Origin: Actinoplanes sp040639655
Lineage (GTDB): Bacteria; Actinomycetota; Actinomycetes; Mycobacteriales; Micromonosporaceae
Length of the DNA: 64,000 nt
NCBI RefSeq assembly: GCF_040639655.1
Contig: NZ_JBFAAI010000034.1
Location: 32,512-96,511 of the forward strand
Direction: 5' to 3'
Part shown: piece after piece, positions 16,655 through 25,475 of the stretch
Position numbering within the stretch: position 1 is the stretch's first letter
How the letters are laid out: the number at the start of each line of letters is the position of its first letter
Position numbers and translations under genes: made by a program
The notes under the pieces: generated by a model
What the model was told of the DNA's origin: nothing
Database searches by the model: none
The model's input: the letters and a program-made list of their open reading frames with translations, nothing else

Positions 16655-17308
16655 TCAGGACCCGGCTGGTTCCCGGCCATCCTCTTTGAGGTGACTGCGG
16701 ATCCGCGCCCGCAGCGCCCGCCGGGCCAGCGGCCCCAGGTCGTCGACCACCTCCACCAGCACGGCGAGCTGGTCGAGTGCCGCCAGCGCGCTGGCGGCAC
16801 CCTCGGCGTCCACCCCTTCGTAGAGCTCCAGCCCGACGAACGCGGCCGCCACCGCGCGGGCCAGCCCCGGCAGGTCGGCGACCTCGGCCACCGGTGAGCC
16901 GCGCATGATCCGGGCCAGCGCCACCTCGATCTCGTCGATCCACAGCTGCAGTGAGGCGGCGACCGGCCCGGCGAGCCGGTCCCCGCTCTGTGCCGCGGCG
17001 AGCATCTGGGCCAGCACCGACACGTTGCCGGCGGCCAGCTCAGCGGCGTGCAACTCCCGCCCGATCTGCAGCAGCTCCCCCAGCGATCCGACCGCGGCGA
17101 ACCGGCTCGCGTACAGATTCACGCGCTGGCGGGTCGCGTCCAGACAGGCGGTGCCGAGCAGCTCGTCGACCGAGCCGTAGTGGTAGAAGACGAGAGCCTG
17201 GTTCACCCCGGCGGCCGCGGCGATGGTCCGCGCCGACACCCCGGTGACACCGTGCTCCCGCAGCGCGGCGAGGGCTCCGTCGAGCAGGCGCTGCTTGGTG
17301 TCACTCAT
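16655..17308 (-). CDS. TetR-family regulator, end of membrane operon
   Basis: Protein of 217 residues. The N-terminal TetR helix-turn-helix is clear (VTGVSARTIAAAAGVNQALVFYHYGSVDELL); the C-terminal ligand domain is Ala/Leu-rich. Its ATG at 17308 overlaps the stop of the methyltransferase-like gene (ATGA), so it is co-translated with the genes it may control. The most likely target is the promoter region at 19.45-19.52 kb, where two copies of TTGAGCnnnnGCTCAA occur. Confidence 0.9.
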   Translation of the reverse strand: MSDTKQRLLDGALAALREHGVTGVSARTIAAAAGVNQALVFYHYGSVDELLGTACLDATRQRVNLYASRFAAVGSLGELLQIGRELHAAELAAGNVSVLAQMLAAAQSGDRLAGPVAASLQLWIDEIEVALARIMRGSPVAEVADLPGLARAVAAAFVGLELYEGVDAEGAASALAALDQLAVLVEVVDDLGPLARRALRARIRSHLKEDGREPAGS

Positions 17309-18570
17309 GACGCGACATTCTGCCGCAAGGCGGCATGCGGGGGTGCGATCAGGGCATCGGTCACCACCTGCGCCAGGCCGTTGAGACCCGGAAGGAGCAG
17401 GATCCATCCGAGGTACGCCCGGAGCAGTCCGGTGTGCTCCAGGCTCCGGGCTACCGCGCCCACCCCGTCGGCGCGGTAGCCGTCGGCGGCCTCGTACCGG
17501 GCCCGCCACAGCGTCCCCGGGTACTCGGCCGCGGGCCGGATCGCCAGGTCGACCGGGGATCGCGCGAGCAGATGGTCGCGTACCACCGAACAGGACCCGC
17601 AGTCGTCGTCGAGCCACAACCGCCCCGGCACCGGCCCGAGGTACGGCGTGCGGCGCGGCCACCAGTCACGTACCTCCCGCCGATGATCCCGCCAGGCGTC
17701 GCCGTACCGGCCGGCCAGGTCATGCCGCTCGTGCGGCCCCGCCACCGTGATCGAGAACGCGACCGCCGCCAGGGTCGCCGCCGCGAGCCCCGCGCTGCGG
17801 GTCGACACGGCCAGCAACAGCAGCAGGAGCACAGTGCTGACCTGCATGGGGTTCGCCAGATAGGCGTAGACGCCGGTGGTGACGAGCCGCCGGGGCGGGT
17901 CCCACGGGAACGGCGTGCCGCCACCACGGACCGCGAACTCACCGACCGCGGCAAGCGCCGGCACCGCGATCAGAAATCCGGCCTGCGCGAGCAGGAACAG
18001 CACCGGCACGGGCAGGGCCAGCAGCCGGTCCCAGCCGCCGTCGGTGAGCGTGAACGCCGCGGTCGGGACCAGCCACAGCAGCAGGCCGGTGAACAGGATC
18101 ATCTGCAGCACCACCCGTAGCCGCAACCGGCGCCCACCGGCGGTCCAGCGGCCGAGCAGCTGAGCCGGCAGCGCCACCACGAGCAGGCCGAGAGCCTCGC
18201 CGTGCAGCCAGTGCGGGCCCAGCACGACCAGCGGCTCGAGTGCGGGCATGGCGACCACGTCGAGCCAGAGCAGCAGACCGAGCGCGGCTGGCAGCGGCAG
18301 GAACCGGCTCAACAGCACCGGGACCGGCCCCCACAGCGCGGCCCAGCCGAGCCACAGGTCGACCGGCATGCCCCGGTACGCGCCGTCGACCGGGGCGAAC
18401 GCGTACCAGCCGGCAACCGTGGAGATCTCGTGCAGGGCGGCGATCCCGACCAGCGCCGCGGCGAAGGCCAGCCCCGCTCCGGCCCGGCCCCGGCGGGTGT
18501 GGTCGGCCCGGGCGGCCGCCAGGAGAGCGGCCACCGGGACGAGCAGGCACAGGTAACGGGCCAGGATCAT
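17305..18570 (-). CDS. ICMT-like membrane methyltransferase with DCC-like tail
   Basis: Protein of 421 residues. Roughly ten membrane segments lie in the first 320 residues. They include the phospholipid/isoprenylcysteine methyltransferase signature RRLVTTGVYAYLANPMQ, with later HERHDLAGRYGDAW. The C-terminal ~100 residues change character: WLDDDCGSCSVVRDHLLARS resembles the CxxC start of DCC thiol-disulfide oxidoreductase-like proteins. I do not know this fusion from a named system. The ATG at 18570 overlaps the previous stop, and its own stop overlaps the tetR start. The substrate is unknown; a lipid or prenyl compound is a reasonable guess. Confidence 0.75.
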   Translation of the reverse strand: MILARYLCLLVPVAALLAAARADHTRRGRAGAGLAFAAALVGIAALHEISTVAGWYAFAPVDGAYRGMPVDLWLGWAALWGPVPVLLSRFLPLPAALGLLLWLDVVAMPALEPLVVLGPHWLHGEALGLLVVALPAQLLGRWTAGGRRLRLRVVLQMILFTGLLLWLVPTAAFTLTDGGWDRLLALPVPVLFLLAQAGFLIAVPALAAVGEFAVRGGGTPFPWDPPRRLVTTGVYAYLANPMQVSTVLLLLLLAVSTRSAGLAAATLAAVAFSITVAGPHERHDLAGRYGDAWRDHRREVRDWWPRRTPYLGPVPGRLWLDDDCGSCSVVRDHLLARSPVDLAIRPAAEYPGTLWRARYEAADGYRADGVGAVARSLEHTGLLRAYLGWILLLPGLNGLAQVVTDALIAPPHAALRQNVAS

Positions 18571-19436
18571 CGGACGGCCAGCATGTCGAGCATGTGCCCG
18601 GCGCCGGCGTGCATGAGCCGGTCCTGCAGCGGGCCGAAGTACCAGGACGGGTCGAGGCCCCGGCGGTAGTCGATGCGCAGCGTGATCTCGGTGCCGCTGC
18701 CCGAGGGGCGCCAGCTCAAGGTGGCGTCGTTCATCCGTACCCATCGCCCGGTGATCGAAGTGTCCTCGACGACCGCGAAGGTGACCTCCTGCGGCCCGGC
18801 GGTGGTGACCTCGGTGAGGATCTGCCCGCCGGGGCCGTGCGAACTGCCGTGGTATCCGAACATCCAGCGGTCCCCCGGCTGGAGGCCGGCGCCGTGCACA
18901 TGTGCCGGCACGGGGACACCGAGCAGGCGCAGCGGCAGCGAACGGGGGCCGGCGGGCTGCGGACCGGCCGTGAGCAACGCGGGCACCTCCGCGGGGTCGT
19001 TCCGCAGGATCCGGCTGACCTCGACGGACTGGTCGGGGTGCAGGCGCCACCCGGGCTGGACGCCTTCGACGCCGACGAGCAGCATCGGCAGCGGCAGGAG
19101 CACCGGGGCGATCTTCCACCTCCGCGCCAGGGTGACCAGCAGGGTGATGCCGTGCGCGACCCCGTAGACCAGCGGCGCGGCGAGGACCACGCAGATCGCG
19201 CCCTCGTGCAGTGCCACGGCCGACAGCAGCAGCCCGATGGTCGTCACCCGGAACACCCGGCCGTGGGTGCTCGCGCCGGGGGTGAGAGCCAGGGTGACCG
19301 CGAGCGCGGTGGGCAGCACGACGAACAGCAGGGCGCTGTCGGCGCGTCCGGCCCGCACCGTGAGCACGACGAAGACCACACCGAACACCGCGATCAGGCC
19401 GGCCAGCGCGGCATTGGCCTTACGGATCTTCCACAT
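18567..19436 (-). CDS. Membrane protein with SRPBCC-like domain
   Basis: Protein of 289 residues. The N-terminal ~130 residues hold four or so membrane segments (AALAGLIAVFGVVFVVLTV, LLFVVLPTALAVTLAL, and others). The soluble C-terminal part has strands ending in SGSGTEITLRIDYRRGLDPSWYFGPLQDRLMHAG, which looks like the last strand and long helix of an SRPBCC (polyketide cyclase-like) lipid-binding fold. The ATG at 19436 follows GGAGG. It is the first gene of a three-gene operon with the methyltransferase-like protein and TetR. A role in handling a membrane lipid is inference. Confidence 0.65.
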   Translation of the reverse strand: MWKIRKANAALAGLIAVFGVVFVVLTVRAGRADSALLFVVLPTALAVTLALTPGASTHGRVFRVTTIGLLLSAVALHEGAICVVLAAPLVYGVAHGITLLVTLARRWKIAPVLLPLPMLLVGVEGVQPGWRLHPDQSVEVSRILRNDPAEVPALLTAGPQPAGPRSLPLRLLGVPVPAHVHGAGLQPGDRWMFGYHGSSHGPGGQILTEVTTAGPQEVTFAVVEDTSITGRWVRMNDATLSWRPSGSGTEITLRIDYRRGLDPSWYFGPLQDRLMHAGAGHMLDMLAVR

Positions 19437-19453
19437 CTCGGCCTCCCCCACTA

Positions 19454-19515
19454 TTGAGCGGTCGCTCAAACCTGACGATAGCCGAGAACGGAGCCGTTTT
19501 TGAGCATCCGCTCAA
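19454..19515. promoter_or_regulatory. Paired operators TTGAGCnnnnGCTCAA
   Basis: Two 16-bp dyads of identical arms lie at 19454-19469 and 19500-19515, 46 bp centre to centre. They sit between the divergent membrane operon and the sensor-kinase gene. The TetR protein encoded at the end of the membrane operon is the best candidate binder. Confidence 0.8.
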
Positions 19516-19569
19516 GTCAGTGGACGCGAATCCCGGGGCGACGGCAGACGCGGGCCGGAGGCCGAGTTC

Positions 19570-19575
19570 TAGAGT
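19570..19575 (+). promoter_or_regulatory. -10 box TAGAGT, leaderless start
   Basis: TAGAGT lies 7 bases before the ATG at 19583 of the sensor kinase. Confidence 0.5.
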
Positions 19576-19582
19576 GGACGTC

Positions 19583-20683
19583 ATGCGTGCCCGGGACGCA
19601 GCCCTCGCGGCCGCCGTGTTCGCGCTCGACGCCGCCGTGGCGACGATGAACACCGGCAGCGGAAATCGCCCGCTGATGCCGGCCGGCTGGCTCCTGCTCC
19701 TGCTCGCCTCGGCCGCGCTGCTGGTGCGGCGGCGGTTCCCGCTGACCGTCCTGGCCGTCACCGGTGCGGCCGCGGTGGCCTACTATCCGCTCGAGTTCCC
19801 GGACGCGCCGATCGTGCTGAACACGGCCATCGCCCTCTACACGGCCGGCCGGCATCGTGGCCCGGCATGGTCGGCCGGTGGCGGCACGATCCTGATCACC
19901 CTGTTCGCCGCGACCAGCCGGCAGCCCGTCCCGATCCTGCTGAGCCTGACACCGATCATGGCGCTGCCCGTGACCCTCGGCGAGTTCGCCCGGGTACGCG
20001 CCCGCCACCTGGCACACGCCGAGGAACGGGCCCGGCTGGCCGAGGAGACCCGGGAGAGCGAGGCACTGCGCCGGACCGCCGAGGAGCGGCTGCGCATCGC
20101 GCGGGAACTGCACGACGCGCTCGGCCATCAGCTGTCGCTGATCAGCGTGCAGGCCGGCGCCGCCCTGCACGCGGGCGAGCCGGAACCGGCGTTCGAGGCG
20201 CTGCGCGCCATCCGTACCGCGAGCAAGGAAGCCCTGGGAGAAATGCGGTCGGTGCTCGGCATGCTGCGCGATGCGGAACAGCCGGATCTGACCGCCCTGC
20301 CCGGACTGTTCGCACGCACCACGGCCGCCGGCCTGACGGTCCGCTCCACCGTCGACGCGCCCACGGAGCTCGCGCCTCCGGTGCAGCGGGCGGCCTACCG
20401 GATCGTGCAGGAGTCACTCACCAACGCGGTCCGGCACGCTCACGCGGCCAGCGCCGACGTGCACATCCAACAATGCGGCGACCGGCTCCGGGTGACCGTG
20501 GACAACCCGGGGCCACCGGTCCGGCCCGGATTCACCCCCGGCGGCGGGCTGCGCGGCATGACGGAACGGGCCACCGCTCTCGGCGGCACCGTCGAGGCCG
20601 GTCCGGCTCCCGGCGGCGGCTTCCGGGTGGCCGCCTGGCTACCGATCACGCCCCTCCCCCTTCGCGAGAACGGACCCCCATGA
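19583..20683 (+). CDS. NarL-type sensor histidine kinase
   Basis: Membrane kinase of 366 residues. Four or five hydrophobic segments fill residues 1-135 with almost no external loop, which suggests sensing within the membrane. The HisKA_3 dimer helix follows, with phospho-acceptor His177 in RIARELHDALGHQLSLI. The HATPase domain has N-box ESLTNAVRHAHAA and G-box GGGLRGMTERA. The ATG at 19583 is preceded by a -10 box. Its stop overlaps the start of the response regulator (ATGA), so the two form a coupled pair. Confidence 0.92.
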   Translation: MRARDAALAAAVFALDAAVATMNTGSGNRPLMPAGWLLLLLASAALLVRRRFPLTVLAVTGAAAVAYYPLEFPDAPIVLNTAIALYTAGRHRGPAWSAGGGTILITLFAATSRQPVPILLSLTPIMALPVTLGEFARVRARHLAHAEERARLAEETRESEALRRTAEERLRIARELHDALGHQLSLISVQAGAALHAGEPEPAFEALRAIRTASKEALGEMRSVLGMLRDAEQPDLTALPGLFARTTAAGLTVRSTVDAPTELAPPVQRAAYRIVQESLTNAVRHAHAASADVHIQQCGDRLRVTVDNPGPPVRPGFTPGGGLRGMTERATALGGTVEAGPAPGGGFRVAAWLPITPLPLRENGPP

Positions 20684-21342
20684 TCTCCGTCGCCCTTGCC
20701 GACGATCAGACTCTGGTACGTGCGGGCTTCCGCTCGATCCTGTCCGGCGAACCGGACATGACCGTCGGTGGTGAGGCGGCCGACGGCGAGCAGGCGGTCC
20801 GCCTGGCCCGGCAGCTGCGCCCGGACGTGCTGCTCATGGACATCCGCATGCCGCTGGTCGACGGGCTCGCCGCGACCCGGGAGATCTGCTCCGACGAGAC
20901 CCTCCAGGGCGTCCGGGTGATCATCCTGACCACGTTCGAGTCCGACGAGTACGTCTACGGCGCGATCCGGGCCGGTGCCAGTGGGTTCCTGCTCAAGGAC
21001 ATCGAACCGGACGAGCTGATTCACGCCGTACGGGTGGTGGCCCGCGGTGACGCCCTGCTCGCCCCGTCGGTGACCCGCCGTCTGATCGCCGAGATGGCCG
21101 CCCGCCTGAAGCCGCCGCCCGCTCCGGAGCTGGCCGCCCTCACCGCCCGCGAGCTGGAGATCCTCGACCTGATCGCGACCGGTCTGTCCAACGAGGAGAT
21201 CGCCGGTCGCCTCACGATCAGCTACCCGACCGTCAAAACGCACGTCAGCCGGATCCTCACGAAGCTCAGCCTGCGTGACCGCGCGCAGCTGGTCGTCTGG
21301 GCGTACGAGTCGGGCCGCGCCCTGCCCGGCTGGCTCCCCTGA
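20680..21342 (+). CDS. NarL/LuxR-type response regulator
   Basis: Response regulator of 220 residues. The receiver domain has phospho-acceptor Asp54 in LLMDIRMP, acidic residues in ALADDQ and Lys in FLLKD. A LuxR-type helix-turn-helix follows (LTARELEILDLIATGLSNEEIAGRLTISYPTVKTHVSRIL). It is coupled to the kinase by a 4-base overlap. The palindromes just downstream (21404-21449), before the multicopper oxidase, are a possible target but could belong to another regulator. Confidence 0.93.
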   Translation: MISVALADDQTLVRAGFRSILSGEPDMTVGGEAADGEQAVRLARQLRPDVLLMDIRMPLVDGLAATREICSDETLQGVRVIILTTFESDEYVYGAIRAGASGFLLKDIEPDELIHAVRVVARGDALLAPSVTRRLIAEMAARLKPPPAPELAALTARELEILDLIATGLSNEEIAGRLTISYPTVKTHVSRILTKLSLRDRAQLVVWAYESGRALPGWLP

Positions 21343-21403
21343 CGGGGCACCGCCGGAGCCCGCCTGCCGCAGGACCTGCCCACGTACGGCCGGCGGGCCT
21401 GCG

Positions 21404-21449
21404 GTACATCCCGGGATGTACGGTCATGCGACCGGAATACATCCCGGGA
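21404..21449. promoter_or_regulatory. Palindrome pair before multicopper oxidase
   Basis: GTACATCCCGGGATGTAC (21404-21421) is a perfect 18-bp palindrome. The segment TACATCCCGGGA recurs at 21438-21449, 33 bp further on. Location 65-110 bp before the oxidase start fits an activator or repressor site. Confidence 0.7.
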
Positions 21450-21513
21450 ACCATTTCCGGATGCGGGAAGCAACCGATTCCGGCGGCCTCCGGAAACTGT
21501 CACGATCGTATTC

Positions 21514-22971
21514 GTGAAACGCCGAAGTCTTCTTTCACTGACCGTTCTCGCCGTAGTCGCCGGCTGCTCGAGCAGCTCTGAGCAGCCGCGGAACCGCGAC
21601 TTCACCCAGCGACTGCGCATTCCGCCGATTCTTGAGCCGACCATCGACATCGACGGCGCGAAACGATTCGCGCTGGAGCTGCGGAGCGGCCGGTCGGCAT
21701 TTGTTCCGGGCCGGGAGACCGACACCTGGGGCATCAACGGCGCCTACCTGGGACCGGTGGTCCGGGCCACGCGCGGCGACCGGGTCCGGATGTCCGTCAC
21801 CAACCGGCTGCCGGAGACGACGACCCTGCACTGGCACGGCATGCGGCTCCCGGCGCGGATGGACGGCGGCCCGCATCAGATGATCCCGCCGGGCACGACC
21901 TGGACCCCGGAGTGGACGATCGAGCAGCCCGCCGCCACGTCGTGGTTCCATCCGCACCTGCACGGGAGGACCGCCATGCACGTGTACCGCGGCCTGGCCG
22001 GACTGTTCCTGATCGACGACCCGGACGGCTCGGCGCTGCCCCACGAGTACGGTGTCGACGACGTGCCGCTGATCGTGCAGGACAAGGTGATCGGCGACGA
22101 CGGCGAACTGACGACCGGCGGAGTGGACAACGGCACCTTCGGGCTGCTGGGCGACACGATTCTGATCAACGGCACCCGCGACCCGTTCTTCGAGGTGCGC
22201 ACCGAACTGGTCCGGTTCCGGCTGCTCAACGCGTCGAATGCCCGGGTCTACCGGATCGGGTTCGCCGACGGCCGCACGTTCCGGGTGACCGGCGCGGATG
22301 CGGGGCCGCTGGACCGGCCGGTCACCGTCGACCGGGTGAAGATCAGTCCGGGTGAGCGGGTGGAGTTCGTGGCGCGTTTCTCCCCCGGCGAGACGGTCGT
22401 GCTGGACAGCCGCGGTGAGCCGGAGAAGTCCGCCAACGACATCGAGGAGGACGACTTCCCGCTGCTCAGGATCGTCGCCACGGCCGGCCTCAAACCCTCA
22501 CCGGCGGTGCCGGCGTCGCTCGGCGGACCCGGCCCGGACACCGCGCCGCCCGGCGCGCGGATCCGGCGGTTCAGCCTGAGCGGATCGGAGATCAACGACA
22601 GGGACATGGACATGACCCGGATCGACGAGGTGGTTCCGGCCGGGGCGGTGGAGATCTGGGAGATCGACAACACGACGTACGCCCACAACTTCCACATCCA
22701 CGAGGTGGCGTTCCGGATCCTGGAGATCAACGGCGTCGCGCCGCCGCCGTACCAGGCCGGCCCGAAGGACACCGTGTTCCTGCCGAAGAAGGCGAAGGCC
22801 CGGCTCCTGGTCCGGTTCGGCACGCACGTCGACCCGGTGACGCCGTACATGTACCACTGTCACATCCTGCGCCACGAGGACAAGGGCATGATGGGCCAGT
22901 TCGTGGTGGTCGAGCCCGGCACCGAGCACCTGGTCCCGCGCACCGTCCCGGCCGGGCACCACCACGACTAG
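21514..22971 (+). CDS. Multicopper oxidase lipoprotein
   Basis: Exported oxidase of 485 residues, CueO/laccase-like, probably oxidising Cu(I) or phenols outside the membrane. The signal peptide ends in lipobox VAGC (Cys18), so it is lipid-anchored. All copper-ligand motifs are present: HWHG (106-109), HPHLHG (146-151), HNFHIHEVAF and HCHILRHEDKGMM near residue 448, the last with the T1 Cys and Met. A His-rich end (HHHD) may add metal binding. The GTG at 21514 is the start. Its 3' end overlaps a convergent gene by 4 bases (CTAG). Confidence 0.92.
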   Translation: MKRRSLLSLTVLAVVAGCSSSSEQPRNRDFTQRLRIPPILEPTIDIDGAKRFALELRSGRSAFVPGRETDTWGINGAYLGPVVRATRGDRVRMSVTNRLPETTTLHWHGMRLPARMDGGPHQMIPPGTTWTPEWTIEQPAATSWFHPHLHGRTAMHVYRGLAGLFLIDDPDGSALPHEYGVDDVPLIVQDKVIGDDGELTTGGVDNGTFGLLGDTILINGTRDPFFEVRTELVRFRLLNASNARVYRIGFADGRTFRVTGADAGPLDRPVTVDRVKISPGERVEFVARFSPGETVVLDSRGEPEKSANDIEEDDFPLLRIVATAGLKPSPAVPASLGGPGPDTAPPGARIRRFSLSGSEINDRDMDMTRIDEVVPAGAVEIWEIDNTTYAHNFHIHEVAFRILEINGVAPPPYQAGPKDTVFLPKKAKARLLVRFGTHVDPVTPYMYHCHILRHEDKGMMGQFVVVEPGTEHLVPRTVPAGHHHD

Positions 22972-24032
22972 AACCGGGGCGGTCCGTCGGCGGGCAGGCC
23001 GGCAGCGGCCAGCAGGGAGACCACGTACGGGCCGTCGTCCCAGGCGTCCGCCTCGATCAGCGCACGCACGGCGGCCATCTGAATGTCGGTGAGCAGGGGA
23101 AGCCTGGCGCCACGCTGCGGGAACGCGGCGTCGACGAGCGCGCCGATCAGCGTGGCACGGTCCTGGCCGGGCCGGGTCCGGCGCAGCCGGGTGACCAGCT
23201 GGTCGACCCGCTCGCCGGCCAGGGAGGGATCGAGCCGGGACAGCGTGAGCGCGGCCAGGGTGGCCATGTCGCCGTCCAGGTACGGCCAGTTCGGCACCGG
23301 GTCGGCGGCCTCCAGCAGACACTCGTAGAGCTGTTCGAGCACCGGGCGTGAGGGCCAGCCGGTCATCCGGGTCAACGCGATCGCCGACGCCCACCGCTCG
23401 GTCGGCACCGGACCGCCGCGCCGCAACTCCAGGGCCTGGGCCAGTCCCGTGTCGGCGGCGGTGCCACCGGCCAGGACCGCGGCCACCGCCGCGACCGCCG
23501 CCACCTCGGCGTGCTCGCCGGGCTCGTAGGCGACCACCCGGGCCAGCGCGGGCACGACCGTGTCACGTTCCTCCGGGAACCAGGCCAGCAGGTGCGCGGT
23601 GTGCAGCCGGACGGCCGGGTCGGTGGTGGCCAGTGCCGACAGGAAGGCCGGAACATAGGCGCGGACCGCGGCGTACGCCTCCGGATTCCACTGCTCGCCC
23701 GCGGTGCGGTCGGCGCCGTCGGGGTGCTCGACCAGCCAGTAGTCCTCCTCGCCGATCGCGATCATCCGCAGCAGCTGCGCGGCACCGAACCGGTCACCGG
23801 CCGCCGGGTCGACGAGCACGTCGATCAGGAACGGCACCGCCGCGACGCTTATCGGGGTGCGTTCGCCCTGGTGGGCGAGGGCGCGAGCGAGGAAGTTGTA
23901 GGCGCTGCGCCGCGGGAACTCGTCGTCCGACCAGAGGGCGTGCAGGGCGGCCGGCACGCCACTGGCGACGCGGGGGTCACGCGTCAGGGCCGTCCAGTCG
24001 ACGCCGTCGACCACGTGCGTGCGCTCGGGCAT
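22968..24032 (-). CDS. HEAT-repeat-like hypothetical protein
   Basis: All-helical cytoplasmic protein of 354 residues. Helical repeats of about 45-50 residues can be seen, with recurring patterns such as AVPFLIDVLVDPAAGDRFGAAQLLRMIA, FLSALATTDPAVRLHTAHLLAWFP and VPALARVVAYEPGEHAEVAAVAAVAAVL, as in HEAT/ARM-type scaffolds. There is no catalytic motif, signal or membrane segment. The ATG at 24032 is clear. It is convergent with the multicopper oxidase and lies behind the agmatine operon on the same strand, from which it is 93 bases away. Confidence 0.65.
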   Translation of the reverse strand: MPERTHVVDGVDWTALTRDPRVASGVPAALHALWSDDEFPRRSAYNFLARALAHQGERTPISVAAVPFLIDVLVDPAAGDRFGAAQLLRMIAIGEEDYWLVEHPDGADRTAGEQWNPEAYAAVRAYVPAFLSALATTDPAVRLHTAHLLAWFPEERDTVVPALARVVAYEPGEHAEVAAVAAVAAVLAGGTAADTGLAQALELRRGGPVPTERWASAIALTRMTGWPSRPVLEQLYECLLEAADPVPNWPYLDGDMATLAALTLSRLDPSLAGERVDQLVTRLRRTRPGQDRATLIGALVDAAFPQRGARLPLLTDIQMAAVRALIEADAWDDGPYVVSLLAAAGLPADGPPRF

Positions 24033-24125
24033 ACCACGAAATCTAGACGATCATCTGTCCCGGCACCGCCCGCCCCCGGTGGTCGCCGGGGTGGGCGGCA
24101 GCGTGTCCGGCCGTACCGGACAAGG

Positions 24126-25475
24126 TCAAAGAATCCTGGCGGCGACCGCCTCGCCCATCCGGATGGCGCCGTCGACGTGCTGGAAGCCGAGGCCGGCGAT
24201 GTCGCTGCTGGCGAAGGAGAGCGGTCCGACGTCGGACCGCAGGTGAGGACCGTATCGGGTGAGCGAGCCGATGTCGAAACTGGTACCGAAGGCGCCGACG
24301 GTCCACTCGTCGGCCACCCACGGGCTCTCGTAGTAGTGCACCGGGTGCAGGGCCTGCTCGCCGTAGTAGGCGGCCAGGGACTCGAGGACTCTCTGCCGGC
24401 GGGCGCCGGCGTCGAGCGACAGCAGGCTGTCGGCCTTGACGTCGGAGACGAACCCGACGAGCGTGCCGCGGGTCTCGCCCTCGACGTCCTCGTTGGTGTT
24501 GTCGTAGGCCTCGTGGACCAGCGAGTACGGGCTGAACGCGGTCCCGGACAGGCCGAGGTCACGCCAGAACGGCGTCTCGTAGGTGATGTGCAGCTTGATC
24601 ACGAGCCCGAACGAAATGTGCTGACGCATCTGGGCCTGCACCGGCGGCAGCGCGGGGATGTACTGCACCCGGCTGACAAGCGTCGGCGGCACGGCCATCA
24701 CCACGTTGCGGCCGCGGTAGGAGCCCTGCCCGGTGAAGACGGTCGCCCCGTCCTCCGACCATTCGACCTTGGTGACCGCCTCGTCCAGGTGAACGGTGCC
24801 CTCCGGCAGCCTGGCCGCGAGCGCCAGCGGCACCCGCTGCAGACCGCCGACGACCCGCCGGTCCAGGATGAAGTCGGCGTCGACGAGGTGACTGAAACCG
24901 CCCGCGCTGGCCGCCATCAGCACCGCTGACAGCGCCGAGAACGAGTGCGCCGGCTTGGTCAGCATGGCCGGGCCGACGTACAGGCCGACGTTGTCGCGGG
25001 CTTCCGGGTCGTCGGTCTGCTCGGCCAGCCACGCGGCGAACGAGATCCGGTCCAGTTCGTCGGCGTCCGGATGGTTCCACGGTTCGAGCGGGTCCATCTG
25101 GGCGGCGAGCCGGTCCAGCTCCTTGGTGAGCCGCTCCACCTCGGCGGCGGTCCGGTCGGAGACCGGGAACTTCTCGCCCTCGAACGTACGGCGTACGCCG
25201 TCACGGCCGATGTAGATGGAGTCACCGGCCCGGTACCGGGAGTACATCTCCAGCTTCAGTTCGTCGATCAGCGCGAGCAGCGCGGTCTGGTCCGGGGAGA
25301 CCCACTGGCCGCCGACCTCGAGGCGGACGCCCTCGATGTCCTCGGTGAGCAGCCGGCCGCCGACGCGGTCACGGGCCTCCAGGACGACGACCCTGCGGCC
25401 GGCGGCGTGCAAACGGTTCGCGACGGTCAGCCCGGTGACACCGGCACCGACCACCACGACGTCGAAGTCGGTCAC
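24126..25475 (-). CDS. Flavin monoamine oxidase (putrescine oxidase-like)
   Basis: FAD amine oxidase of 449 residues. The dinucleotide fold VVVVGAGVTGLTVANRL is at the N-terminus, then ARDRVGGRL and the C-terminal FAD motif GLGFQHVDGAIRMGEAVAARIL. It probably oxidises putrescine or a related polyamine to the aminoaldehyde, ammonia and hydrogen peroxide. The GTG at 25475, after GGAGG, overlaps the stop of the agmatine deiminase gene (GTGA). As the last gene of the operon it fits the final step after putrescine is released. Confidence 0.88.
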   Translation of the reverse strand: MTDFDVVVVGAGVTGLTVANRLHAAGRRVVVLEARDRVGGRLLTEDIEGVRLEVGGQWVSPDQTALLALIDELKLEMYSRYRAGDSIYIGRDGVRRTFEGEKFPVSDRTAAEVERLTKELDRLAAQMDPLEPWNHPDADELDRISFAAWLAEQTDDPEARDNVGLYVGPAMLTKPAHSFSALSAVLMAASAGGFSHLVDADFILDRRVVGGLQRVPLALAARLPEGTVHLDEAVTKVEWSEDGATVFTGQGSYRGRNVVMAVPPTLVSRVQYIPALPPVQAQMRQHISFGLVIKLHITYETPFWRDLGLSGTAFSPYSLVHEAYDNTNEDVEGETRGTLVGFVSDVKADSLLSLDAGARRQRVLESLAAYYGEQALHPVHYYESPWVADEWTVGAFGTSFDIGSLTRYGPHLRSDVGPLSFASSDIAGLGFQHVDGAIRMGEAVAARIL

